Source: Achromobacter insuavis
GTDB lineage: Bacteria > Pseudomonadota > Gammaproteobacteria > Burkholderiales > Burkholderiaceae_B
Direction: 5' to 3'
NCBI RefSeq assembly: GCF_902859645.1
Contig: NZ_CADIJR010000039.1
Span: 1-60,736 of the forward strand
DNA length: 60,736 bases
Positions 53,644-60,736 of the stretch are shown one piece after another (the first letter of the stretch is position 1; each line of letters opens with the position of its first letter). The notes beneath the pieces were generated by a model. The model made no database searches, was not told the origin of the DNA, and worked only from the letters and a program-made list of their open reading frames with translations. Made by a program: the position numbers and the translations under genes.

Positions 53644-54393
53644 TCAAACCACCTTCGCTTCGTTCTTGAGTTTGTCCACCAGGGCCGCGACATCGGCCAC
53701 CTTGATGCCGGCCTTGCGGGCGGGCGGCTCGCTGACCTTGAGCGTCTTCAGGCGGGGCGCCGGATCGACACCCAGTTCTTCCGGGGTGACGGTGTCCAGC
53801 TGCTTCTTCTTGGCCTTCATGATGTTGGGCAGCGTGACGTAGCGCGGCTCGTTCAGGCGCAGGTCGGTGGTGATGATGGCCGGCAGCTTGAGCGTCAGCG
53901 TTTCCAGGCCGCCGTCGACTTCGCGCGTGACCGTGGCCTTGCCGTCGGCCAGCTCGACCTTGCTGGCGAACGTGGCTTGCGGCCAGTCCAGCAGCGCGGC
54001 CAGCATCTGGCCGGTCTGGTTGGCGTCGTCGTCGATGGCCTGCTTGCCCAGGATCACCAGTTGCGGCTGTTCCTTGTCGACCAGCGCCTTGAGCAGCTTG
54101 GCCACGGCCAGGGGTTGCAGTTCGGCGTCGGTCTGGACCAGCACGCCGCGGTCGGCGCCGATGGCCATGGCGGTGCGCAGCGTTTCCTGGCATTGCGCAA
54201 CGCCGCAAGAAACCGCCACGACTTCGGCCACGGCGCCCTTTTCCTTCAGGCGGGTGGCTTCCTCGACGGCGATCTCGTCAAAGGGGTTCATGGACATCTT
54301 CACATTGGCGATATCCACGCCGGTCTGATCAGACTTGACGCGCACCTTGACGTTGTAGTCAACGACGCGCTTGACAGGTACCAACACCTTCAT
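53644..54393 (-). CDS. etfB: Electron transfer flavoprotein beta subunit
   Basis: A 249-residue ETF beta subunit. Typical segments are [20 protein letters not shown] at the N-terminus, [40 protein letters not shown] (AMP-binding) and [20 protein letters not shown] near the recognition loop. Its partner etfA follows immediately. Dehydrogenases for fatty acids and others feed this pair. Confidence 0.97.
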   Translation of the reverse strand: MKVLVPVKRVVDYNVKVRVKSDQTGVDIANVKMSMNPFDEIAVEEATRLKEKGAVAEVVAVSCGVAQCQETLRTAMAIGADRGVLVQTDAELQPLAVAKLLKALVDKEQPQLVILGKQAIDDDANQTGQMLAALLDWPQATFASKVELADGKATVTREVDGGLETLTLKLPAIITTDLRLNEPRYVTLPNIMKAKKKQLDTVTPEELGVDPAPRLKTLKVSEPPARKAGIKVADVAALVDKLKNEAKVV

Positions 54394-54473
54394 CCCGCTG
54401 CCTCCAAATGGAAATAGTTACCCGGGGGAGTTAACGATCCGCCGGGATCGCATTGCACAATTTTTTCCTGATT

Positions 54474-55397
54474 CTACAGCTTCGCCAGCGCCCGTATATG
54501 GGCCACGACGCTGCGTCCCAGGGCGGACAGGTTGTAACCGCCCTCGAGCGTGCTGACGATCCGCCCCTGGCAATGGCGCTCGGCCACGTCCACGAGCTGC
54601 TCGGTGATCCATGCATAGTCGGCCTCCACCAGCCCCATTTGACCCATGTCATCCTCGCGATGGGCGTCGAAGCCGGCCGAAATCAGAATGAGTTCCGGGC
54701 GGTGCGCCTCGAGCCGCGGCAGCCAGGTGTCGGTGACGATGCCGCGCACGGCCGCGCCCGCCGTATAGGCCGCCACCGGCACGTTGACCATGTTGGCCGC
54801 CGGGTGCTCGGTGCCGCTGTTGGGAAAGAACGGGTGCTGGAAAATGCTGCACATCAGCACCCGCTCGTCGCCGGCGAAGACGTCCTCGGTGCCGTTGCCG
54901 TGGTGCACGTCGAAGTCGACGATGGCCACCCGCGACAGGCCATGGAAGTCCATGGCGTGGCGGGCCGCGATGGCCACGTTGTTCAGGAAGCAGAAGCCCA
55001 TCGCCTGCGAGCGGCAGGCATGGTGCCCTGGCGGACGCACCGCACAAAAAGCGGTGCGGGCCTCGCCGCCGATGACCGCGTCGACCGCCGCCACCCCGGC
55101 GCCGGCGGCGTACAGCGCGGCCTCGTAGGTGTGCGGATTCATCAGGGTGTCGGGATCTATCGGGTAATACCCTTGCTCGGGCGTATGTTCGCGCAGACTG
55201 TCCAGGTACTGGACAGTGTGCACCCGCAGCACGTCATGGCGGGACGCCTGGGGCGCCTGCCGGTCATCCAGATAGGGCATCAGGCCGCTGGCGAGCAATT
55301 GGTCGGAAATGGCGTCCAGCCTCTGCGGGCTTTCCGGATGCCAACTGCCCATTTCATGCAAGCGGCATGCCGGGTGGGTAAGATACATGGTCTCCAT
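54474..55397 (-). CDS. Histone-deacetylase-family amidohydrolase (class II type)
   Basis: A 307-residue zinc amidohydrolase with the arginase/deacetylase fold. Motifs RPPGHHA, DFDVHHGNGTED (zinc ligands), SAGFDAHRED and STLEGGYNL line up with bacterial acetylpolyamine amidohydrolase/HDAC-like enzymes. Likely substrates are acetylated polyamines or other acyl-amines, not histones. Three in-frame ATG codons occur near the start; the one at METMYLTHP gives the family-standard start, though MYLTHP has the better upstream GGAG. It is divergent from mltB with ten bases between start codons. Confidence 0.9.
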   Translation of the reverse strand: METMYLTHPACRLHEMGSWHPESPQRLDAISDQLLASGLMPYLDDRQAPQASRHDVLRVHTVQYLDSLREHTPEQGYYPIDPDTLMNPHTYEAALYAAGAGVAAVDAVIGGEARTAFCAVRPPGHHACRSQAMGFCFLNNVAIAARHAMDFHGLSRVAIVDFDVHHGNGTEDVFAGDERVLMCSIFQHPFFPNSGTEHPAANMVNVPVAAYTAGAAVRGIVTDTWLPRLEAHRPELILISAGFDAHREDDMGQMGLVEADYAWITEQLVDVAERHCQGRIVSTLEGGYNLSALGRSVVAHIRALAKL

Positions 55398-55407
55398 AAG
55401 GAAGATT

Positions 55408-56568
55408 ATGTTCATCTGTCGGCGATTACTGCAACTCGGCACCTTGTCGGCCCTCCTGGCCGGCTGTTCCACCACCGCTCCCACCGCCTCGAATCCGTCC
55501 GCCGCCCTGCCCCCCGCGGCCACCGCCGGCAACCCCGCCCCCATCCGCATCGGACCCGCGGCGCCGACCCCCGGTCCCGAACTGGCGGACGATGGCCCGG
55601 CCGCCCTCACCCCCAGCGGCGTCCTGCGCCCCGAGGTGCGCAGCTTCGTCGAAAGCCTGGCCGCCGAGCGCAACCTGCCGCTCAAGCCGATGGTCTCCGC
55701 CCTCGAAAGCACGCGCTACAACGCCACGGTGGCGCGCCTGATCGCGCCGTCGCCCCCGGGCAAGAAGGTCTGGCGCAGCTGGCTGACCTACCGCTCGCGC
55801 TTCGTCGAGCCCAAGCGCATCGGCTGGGGCGTGGAGTTCTACAACGAGCATCGCGACCAGCTCAACCAGGCCGCGCAGCGCTTCGGCGTCCCGGCCCCGA
55901 TCATCGCCTCGATCATCGGCGTTGAAACGCTGTATGGCCGCAACATGGGCAATTTCCGCGTGCTGGACGCGCTGACCACGCTGGCCTTCGACTATCCGGC
56001 CCCGGCCAAGCCCGAGCGCGCCACCATGTTCCGCGGCCAGCTGGCCGACTTCCTGACGCTCGCCATGACCGGCAAGCTCGATCTCGAAACCCGCGGCTCC
56101 TATGCCGGCGCCATCGGCATGCCGCAGTTCATGCCCACCAGCATCAAGCACTACGCGGTGGACGGCGATGGCAGCGGCCATATCGACCTGACCAACAATA
56201 CCCGCGACGCCATCATGTCGGTCGGCAGCTTCCTGTCGCAGCATGGCTGGCAACGCGGCCTGCCGGTGTTCGCGCCGGTGGCGCTGCCGGCCGACCCCAC
56301 CGCGCTGGTGGACGGCGGCCTGGAACCCAAGCAGACCTGGGGCACGCTGACCGCGGCCGGCGCCCGGCTGCAGCCCGGCGCCTCGGCCACCGGCTGGGGC
56401 GCGCAGCCCATGGGCATCGTCGATCTGGTGGAAGAGGCCCGCGGCACCGCGCAATACCGCGTCGGCACGCCCAACTTCTTCGCGCTGACGAAGTACAACC
56501 GCAGCTACTTCTACGCCACCGCGGTGGCCGACCTGGCCAGCGAAATCGAGGCGCGCGTCGGCCGCTGA
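55408..56568 (+). CDS. mltB: Lytic murein transglycosylase B (lipoprotein)
   Basis: A 386-residue outer-membrane lipoprotein cleaving peptidoglycan glycan strands. The signal ends in the lipobox LLAGC with Cys20 as lipid site; a Pro/Ala linker (about 22-70) follows. The catalytic Glu173 sits in IIGVETLYGRNMGNFRVLDAL, and the SYAGAIGMPQFMPTS plus DGDGSGHIDL segments are typical of the MltB/GH103 family. An AAGGAAG ribosome-binding site sits a few bases before the ATG. Confidence 0.94.
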   Translation: MFICRRLLQLGTLSALLAGCSTTAPTASNPSAALPPAATAGNPAPIRIGPAAPTPGPELADDGPAALTPSGVLRPEVRSFVESLAAERNLPLKPMVSALESTRYNATVARLIAPSPPGKKVWRSWLTYRSRFVEPKRIGWGVEFYNEHRDQLNQAAQRFGVPAPIIASIIGVETLYGRNMGNFRVLDALTTLAFDYPAPAKPERATMFRGQLADFLTLAMTGKLDLETRGSYAGAIGMPQFMPTSIKHYAVDGDGSGHIDLTNNTRDAIMSVGSFLSQHGWQRGLPVFAPVALPADPTALVDGGLEPKQTWGTLTAAGARLQPGASATGWGAQPMGIVDLVEEARGTAQYRVGTPNFFALTKYNRSYFYATAVADLASEIEARVGR

Positions 56569-56599
56569 GGGGCCGACGCGCGCGCCGCGCCGCTGCCCC

Positions 56600-57649
56600 T
56601 CAGACCGTGGCCACCGGCGTGGCGGGCGAGCCCACCGCGCCCGGCAGGTTCAGCGGCGGCGCGGTCAACAGGAAGCGGCTGCGGCCGTTGGCGGTCAGCC
56701 AGCGGGCCAGCGCGCCCAGGTACCACATCTCGCCGATCGGCAGGCCGAGCTTGAAGATGCAGTGGTGATGCAGCGGCAGCGCCGCGCAGCAGGCGTTGGG
56801 CTTCTGCGTCGGGTAGATTTCCAGCGCATGATTGTCCGACGCCATCGCGGCCACCTTGGAATCGGTGATCCATTGCAGCAGCTTCTCGTCGCTGCCATCC
56901 AGCCCGGCGCAGATCTCGTGCAGGGTGTGGTGATCCGGCTGGCGCTGCTTTTCCAGCAGCGCATCGCCGAATTCGGTGTGGAACAGCACGATGTCGCCCT
57001 GCTCGATCTCGATGCGGTCGGCCTCGATGATGCGCATCAGGTCGTCGTAGCCCACCGACTTCTGCTCGCGGCCATAATGCCGGGCCAGGTCGACCATGAC
57101 GCCGCGGCTCTGCAGGCAGGATTCGGCCAGCTGGGTGATGTCCAGCTTCTTGGCGTGGGAAGCCCCGCCCTGGCCCAGATCGGTCTTGGCGAAACCATTG
57201 TCGACGTCATAGTCCACCGGGCCGACCACGTGTTCGTTGGGGCGGTAGCCGTTGTAGTAGACGCGTTCGGGCAGGCCGTCGCCGTTGGCGTCGAACAGCG
57301 CGCCCACGTGCGCCAGCGAGTCCCACTGGGTCGAGTACTGCAGGCTCATCTCGACGATGTCATCGCTCAGCACGTCGACGCAACCAGGGCGCAGGCGGCC
57401 CAGCGGGAAGTTCAGGTACTGGTCGCCGTCACGCTCGGTCGGGCGCAGCTTGGGCGGATGGCGGCGCACGTTGACGCCGTTGCCGCCGGGGTAGTCCAGC
57501 GGCAGCGACAGACAGAAGCTCAAGCCCTCGCGGACTTCCTGGATTCCCTTCATCACGTTCGCGGGAGTGATGTAATTCAGGCAACCCCGTTGGTCATCAG
57601 GGCCGAAGTCTCCCCAGTTCGATCCCTCGGGACGGTTCTTCCATCTCAT
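56600..57649 (-). CDS. Cyclase-family (kynurenine-formamidase-like) hydrolase
   Basis: A 349-residue protein of the PF04199 cyclase family. The metal-site motif is recognisable but altered compared with KynB: QWDSLAHVGALFD replaces HxGxHxD, as in many longer family members. Conserved ends such as MASDNHALEIYP and LPLHHHCIFKLGLPIGEMW are present. The start with AAGGAG nine bases upstream (MRWKNRPEG) is preferred over an ATG seven codons earlier, which lacks a ribosome-binding site. It is divergent from the IclR gene, which probably controls it. Substrate unknown; aromatic or terpene-derived acids are guesses. Confidence 0.82.
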   Translation of the reverse strand: MRWKNRPEGSNWGDFGPDDQRGCLNYITPANVMKGIQEVREGLSFCLSLPLDYPGGNGVNVRRHPPKLRPTERDGDQYLNFPLGRLRPGCVDVLSDDIVEMSLQYSTQWDSLAHVGALFDANGDGLPERVYYNGYRPNEHVVGPVDYDVDNGFAKTDLGQGGASHAKKLDITQLAESCLQSRGVMVDLARHYGREQKSVGYDDLMRIIEADRIEIEQGDIVLFHTEFGDALLEKQRQPDHHTLHEICAGLDGSDEKLLQWITDSKVAAMASDNHALEIYPTQKPNACCAALPLHHHCIFKLGLPIGEMWYLGALARWLTANGRSRFLLTAPPLNLPGAVGSPATPVATV

Positions 57650-57681
57650 GTGGCGCGGCTCCTTGGCCATGAATTAAGAAT

Positions 57682-57711
57682 TTGACACAAATTTATCACA
57701 TATAGGATAAT
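57682..57711 (+). promoter_or_regulatory. Promoter of the IclR-type regulator gene
   Basis: TTGACA (57682-57687) and GATAAT (57706-57711) are 18 bases apart. The -10 ends six bases before the ATG, so the transcript would be nearly leaderless. Confidence 0.6.
57693..57710. promoter_or_regulatory. Inverted repeat operator between cyclase and IclR genes
   Basis: TTATC-N8-GATAA lies between and over the -35 and -10 boxes of the IclR-type gene and in the shared 68-base interval with the cyclase gene. Such placement suggests autorepression and joint control of both directions. Confidence 0.45.
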
Positions 57712-57717
57712 AACATC

Positions 57718-58494
57718 ATGGATGTGAAAACAGCCGCACGAGTCCTGGATGTTCTGAACCTCTTCGCCGAGGCGCAGAAGCCATTGCTGTACAGCGAGAT
57801 CGCCGCGCAGATGGAGATCCCGCTGTCCAGCTGCCATGGTCTGCTCAAGACCATGGTGGCGCGCGGCTATCTGTACGAGATCGGCAAAAAGCACGGCTAC
57901 TACCCGACGCAGAAGCTGATCCACGTCGCCACCCTGATCTGCCGCAGCGACCCGCTGAACGCCGTGATCGAGCCGGTGCTGGCGCGGGTGCGCGACATCA
58001 CCGGCGAGACCGCCCTGCTGGCCAAGCTGGCCGACGACAAGGTCGTGTACCTGATCGTCGCCGAGTCCAAGCAGACCATCCGCTTCTCGCACCAGCCCGG
58101 CGGATTCAAGGCGGTGCACGCCACCAGCTCGGGCAAGGCCCTGCTCTCGGTGCTGCCCGAGGACGAGCGCCAGAAATGGTTCAAGACCTATCCCGGCTTC
58201 GCCTCGTACACCGAAACCACCCTCACCAGCCAGGCCGCGTTCGACCGCGACCTGCAGGCCGGCATCCAGCGCGGCTGGCAACGCTCCCTCGGCGAAAACG
58301 TCGAGGACGTGATGTCCATCTCGCTCGGGTTCCGGGCCTATGAACAACCCTTCGCCATCGTGGTGGCCGGCCCCCTGGGGCGCATGCAGAAGAACGAAGC
58401 CACCACTGGCCAGCAACTGAAAGAGGTCAAGGCGCTGCTGTACGCGGCCCTACCCTCGGCCAACCTAACCTTTGTAGGAGAAGACAGCAGATGA
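57718..58494 (+). CDS. IclR-family transcriptional regulator
   Basis: A 258-residue regulator. The N-terminal winged helix (residues 4-65, RVLDVLNLFAEAQKPLLYSE and LPLSSCHGLLKTM-type recognition helix) is followed by an IclR effector domain (about 75-245) with the SSGKALLSVLP segment near residue 140. It overlaps the Bug receptor gene by four bases and is divergent from the cyclase gene, a common setting for regulators of small catabolic gene sets. Effector unknown. Confidence 0.9.
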   Translation: MDVKTAARVLDVLNLFAEAQKPLLYSEIAAQMEIPLSSCHGLLKTMVARGYLYEIGKKHGYYPTQKLIHVATLICRSDPLNAVIEPVLARVRDITGETALLAKLADDKVVYLIVAESKQTIRFSHQPGGFKAVHATSSGKALLSVLPEDERQKWFKTYPGFASYTETTLTSQAAFDRDLQAGIQRGWQRSLGENVEDVMSISLGFRAYEQPFAIVVAGPLGRMQKNEATTGQQLKEVKALLYAALPSANLTFVGEDSR

Positions 58495-59471
58495 ACAAGC
58501 GCACTTTGCTCGCCGCGGCATGCTCGGCGATCGCCATCGGGGCCCTGCCGCTGGCTGGCGCACAGGCGCAGGACGCCTATCCCGACAAGCCGATCCGCGT
58601 GATCATGCCGTGGGCCGCGGGTGGCCCGACCGACGTGGTGGGCCGCGTGATCGCGGTGCGCATGGGTGAGATCCTGGGCCATCCCCTGGTGATCGAAAGC
58701 CGTCCCGGCGCCAGCGGCACCATCGGCGCCGCCCAGGTCGCGCGCGCGCCGGCCGATGGCTACACGGTGCTGATGAATCCGTCGGTGCAGGGCATCTACC
58801 CCGCCCAGTTCAAGAGCCTGACGTTCGACCCGATCAAGGACTTCCGCATGGTCGGCGTGCTGGGCACGGTGCCGATGGTGGCCGTGGTGCCGCCCGACTC
58901 CAAGTTCAAGACCTTCGGCGAACTGATCGCGCAGGCCAAGGCCCAGCCGGGTTCGCTCAGCTTTGCCTCGCCCGGCGTGGCCACGCTGCCGCACCTGGCC
59001 GGCGAGCTGATCAACACCACCACCAAGGCGTCCATCTCGCACGTCGGCTACCGTGGCAGCAGCCCGGCCCTGACCGACGTCGCCGGCGGCCACGTCGACC
59101 TGATGTACGCGCCGCTGGCGCCCGCCCTGCCCCTGATCCAGAGCGGCAAGGTGCGCCCCATCGCCGTCACCACCAAGACCCGCCTGGCCGAGCTGCCCGA
59201 CGTCCCGACCATCGCCGAGAACGGCCTGCCCGGTTTCGACATCGTCACCTGGTACGGCATGTGGGTGCCCAAGGACACGCCCGAACCCATCATCGCCAAG
59301 CTCAACAAGGCCATGATCGAGGCGTCGCAATCGCCCAAGGTGGTCGAGGCGCTGAAGTCGCAAGGCACCCTGCCCAGCACCATGAGCTACCAGGAAGCCG
59401 AAGCCTTCAACCTGGCCGAAAGCGCGCGCTGGATCAAGGTCATGAAGGACGCCAACATCCAGCCCGAATAA
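58491..59471 (+). CDS. Bug/TctC-family periplasmic solute-binding receptor
   Basis: A 326-residue tripartite-tricarboxylate-type extracytoplasmic receptor. A signal peptide ends near AGAQAQ (about residue 26). The mature part has YPDKPIRVIMPWAAGGPTDVV and RPGASGTIGAAQVARAPADG, the hallmark loops that hold carboxylate ligands, and GYRGSSPALTDVAGGHVDLM. Hundreds of such paralogs occur in Bordetella and Achromobacter, often without TctAB partners, as here. It overlaps the IclR gene stop and has TAGGAG upstream. Confidence 0.92.
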   Translation: MNKRTLLAAACSAIAIGALPLAGAQAQDAYPDKPIRVIMPWAAGGPTDVVGRVIAVRMGEILGHPLVIESRPGASGTIGAAQVARAPADGYTVLMNPSVQGIYPAQFKSLTFDPIKDFRMVGVLGTVPMVAVVPPDSKFKTFGELIAQAKAQPGSLSFASPGVATLPHLAGELINTTTKASISHVGYRGSSPALTDVAGGHVDLMYAPLAPALPLIQSGKVRPIAVTTKTRLAELPDVPTIAENGLPGFDIVTWYGMWVPKDTPEPIIAKLNKAMIEASQSPKVVEALKSQGTLPSTMSYQEAEAFNLAESARWIKVMKDANIQPE

Positions 59472-59506
59472 GGGCTGGCCGGCGCCGCACCGCCGGGCCC
59501 GCAACG

Positions 59507-59552
59507 CAAACGCCCCACGCCCCGGATGACATCCAGGACGTGGGGCGTTTTT
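59507..59552. terminator. Bidirectional terminator between the Bug gene and cysM
   Basis: A 12-pair stem AAACGCCCCACG/CGTGGGGCGTTT with a 19-base loop, followed by T (plus strand) and preceded by A; it lies between two convergent genes. Confidence 0.8.
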
Positions 59553-59582
59553 CCTGGGCGCGGGACCGGCCCGCGCACGGCG

Positions 59583-60494
59583 TCAGTTGTTGAAGACGCC
59601 CGTGGACAGGTAGCGGTCGCCGCGATCGCAGACGATGAAGACGATGGTCGCGTCATTCACCCGCTCGGCCACGCGCAAAGCGGCCACCAGCGCGCCGGCG
59701 GACGAAATGCCGCCGAAGATGCCCTCTTCGGCGGCCAGGCGGCGCGCCATGGCCTCGGCCTCGGCCTGCTGGATGGACTCGTAGGCGTCCACGCGGCTGC
59801 GGTCGAAGATCTTGGGCAGGTAGGCTTCCGGCCATTTGCGGATGCCGGGAATCGACGAGCCCTCGGCCGGCTGCGCGCCCACCACCTGCACCGCCGGATT
59901 GCGCGACTTCAGGTAGGTGGACACGCCCATGATGGTGCCGGTCGTGCCCATGGCGCTGACGAAGTGCGTCACGCGGCCGTCGGTCTGGGTCCAGATTTCC
60001 GGGCCGGTGCCTTCGATGTGGGCGCGCGGGTTGTCCGGATTGGCGAACTGGTCCAGCACCACGCCGCGGCCATCGGCCTGCATTTCGGTGGCCAGGTCGC
60101 GGGCGTATTCCATGCCGCCCTTGTCGGCCGGCGTCAGGATCAGCTCGGCGCCGTAGGCCGTCATGGCGGCGCGGCGCTCCACCGACAGGTTGTCGGGCAT
60201 GATCAGGATCATGCGGTAGCCGCGCATGGCGGCGGCCATGGCCAGCGCGATGCCGGTATTGCCGCTGGTCGCCTCGATCAGCGTGTCGCCGGGCTTGATG
60301 TCGCCGCGCTCCTCGGCATGCTTGATCATGGAGAGCGCCGGACGGTCCTTCACCGAGCCGGCCGGATTGTTGCCTTCCAGCTTGGCCAGGATGACGTTGC
60401 CGCGCGCCGCCCCGGCGGCGCCGGGAATGCGCTGCAGGCGCACCAGCGGCGTGTTGCCGACGGTCTGCTCGATAGTGGGATAGGTAGTAGTCAT
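59583..60494 (-). CDS. cysM: Cysteine synthase B (O-acetylserine sulfhydrylase) CysM
   Basis: A 303-residue PLP enzyme that joins O-acetylserine with sulfide or thiosulfate to yield cysteine. The PLP lysine is Lys49 in NNPAGSVKDRPALSMI, and the phosphate loop EATSGNTGIALAM and GTTGTIMGVSTYL are clear; EGSSIPGIRKWPEAYLP marks the CysM rather than CysK form. The ATG at MTTTYPTIEQ is a standard start; a longer in-frame extension is low-complexity. It complements the sulfate operon at 37-44 kb. Confidence 0.94.
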   Translation of the reverse strand: MTTTYPTIEQTVGNTPLVRLQRIPGAAGAARGNVILAKLEGNNPAGSVKDRPALSMIKHAEERGDIKPGDTLIEATSGNTGIALAMAAAMRGYRMILIMPDNLSVERRAAMTAYGAELILTPADKGGMEYARDLATEMQADGRGVVLDQFANPDNPRAHIEGTGPEIWTQTDGRVTHFVSAMGTTGTIMGVSTYLKSRNPAVQVVGAQPAEGSSIPGIRKWPEAYLPKIFDRSRVDAYESIQQAEAEAMARRLAAEEGIFGGISSAGALVAALRVAERVNDATIVFIVCDRGDRYLSTGVFNN

Positions 60495-60663
60495 GAAGCC
60501 GATGATAACCCCGCCCGGCGCGGCGTGCCGCCAAAGGCCGCGCTCGCGCCAGGGGTTCCGCGCCTGGCGGCCCCTGCAACGCCAAGCGCCGGGCAAGGCC
60601 GGCGTCCGCCCCGACGATGGCGACGGCGGACATGGCGACGCAGGGACGCCGTGGCGGCGCCGA

Positions 60664-60736
60664 TCAGGGTCGCGATGCCGCCGCGGGCTTACCCGTCTGG
60701 GCCGCTCCCGGCCTGGCCGCGCCACCCGCGGGGGCG
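60664..60736 (-). CDS. C-terminal fragment of an unidentified gene at the right edge
   Basis: A leftward frame open from the right edge to a TGA at 60664-60666 encodes an Ala/Pro/Gly-rich tail (ending KPAAASRP). It could be the end of a ComEA-like or other protein with a disordered tail, but with only 23 residues this is weakly supported. The 169 bases between it and cysM hold no other feature. Confidence 0.25.
   Translation of the reverse strand, partial: APAGGAARPGAAQTGKPAAASRP

Overview
The window is a high-GC, densely coding stretch of a bacterial chromosome. Gene content, codon use and protein sequences point to a betaproteobacterium of the order Burkholderiales, family Alcaligenaceae, most like Achromobacter or Bordetella; this is inference from recognised families, not a database match. 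There is no insertion sequence, phage, integrase, plasmid replication gene or CRISPR array. It reads as stable chromosome backbone with several catabolic and assimilatory operons.

Layout. 1-2.8 kb: rluB (cut by the left edge) and scpB, then initiator tRNA-Met. 2.8-3.6 kb: a gene-poor stretch of unusual composition. 3.6-7 kb: a LysR regulator and two tandem COG0523 metallochaperone GTPases behind a strong Zur-type zinc operator. 7.2-7.6 kb: tRNA-Asn and tRNA-Thr. 7.7-11.3 kb: a response regulator, histidine kinase and HtrA protease. 11.3-16.5 kb: maiA, ispH, fkpB, radC, kynB, kynA and rpmE2. 16.6-19.7 kb: an ArnT-like glycosyltransferase and a MATE exporter.

19.8-29.1 kb holds the phenylacetate operon paaABCDE-paaN-paaG-paaI-paaK (leftward) with the divergent repressor gene paaX. 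29-36.9 kb carries housekeeping genes (nnrE, orn, a Ste24-like protease, rsgA, a Nudix hydrolase, rplS), an EamA permease, a small orphan membrane protein, and an SplB-like radical SAM gene whose promoter contains a LexA-type SOS box. 37.1-44.1 kb is a complete sulfate uptake and reduction operon, sbp-cysT-cysW-cysA-cysH-cysD-cysN. 44.3-54.4 kb has a 1-Cys peroxiredoxin, a long acyl-CoA dehydrogenase, an aspartate decarboxylation operon (aspT-aspD-second aspT-like gene) and etfBA. 54.5-60.7 kb has a class II histone-deacetylase-like amidohydrolase, mltB, a cyclase/IclR/Bug-receptor trio and cysM.

How it works together. Sulfate enters by Sbp-CysTWA, is activated by CysDN, reduced as APS by CysH, and sulfur can end in cysteine through CysM. 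Phenylacetate is activated by PaaK, epoxidised by PaaABCE and opened by PaaG and PaaN; the beta-oxidation enzymes paaF, paaH and paaJ are not in this window. Aspartate is exchanged for alanine by AspT and decarboxylated by AspD, a known proton-motive cycle. No wholly new system is evident. The best leads are regulatory: the Zur operator over paired COG0523 genes, the SOS box on an apparently leaderless radical SAM gene, palindromic sites at kynB and the IclR gene, a histone-H1-like tail on AspD, and a tiny ORF where kynureninase is often found.
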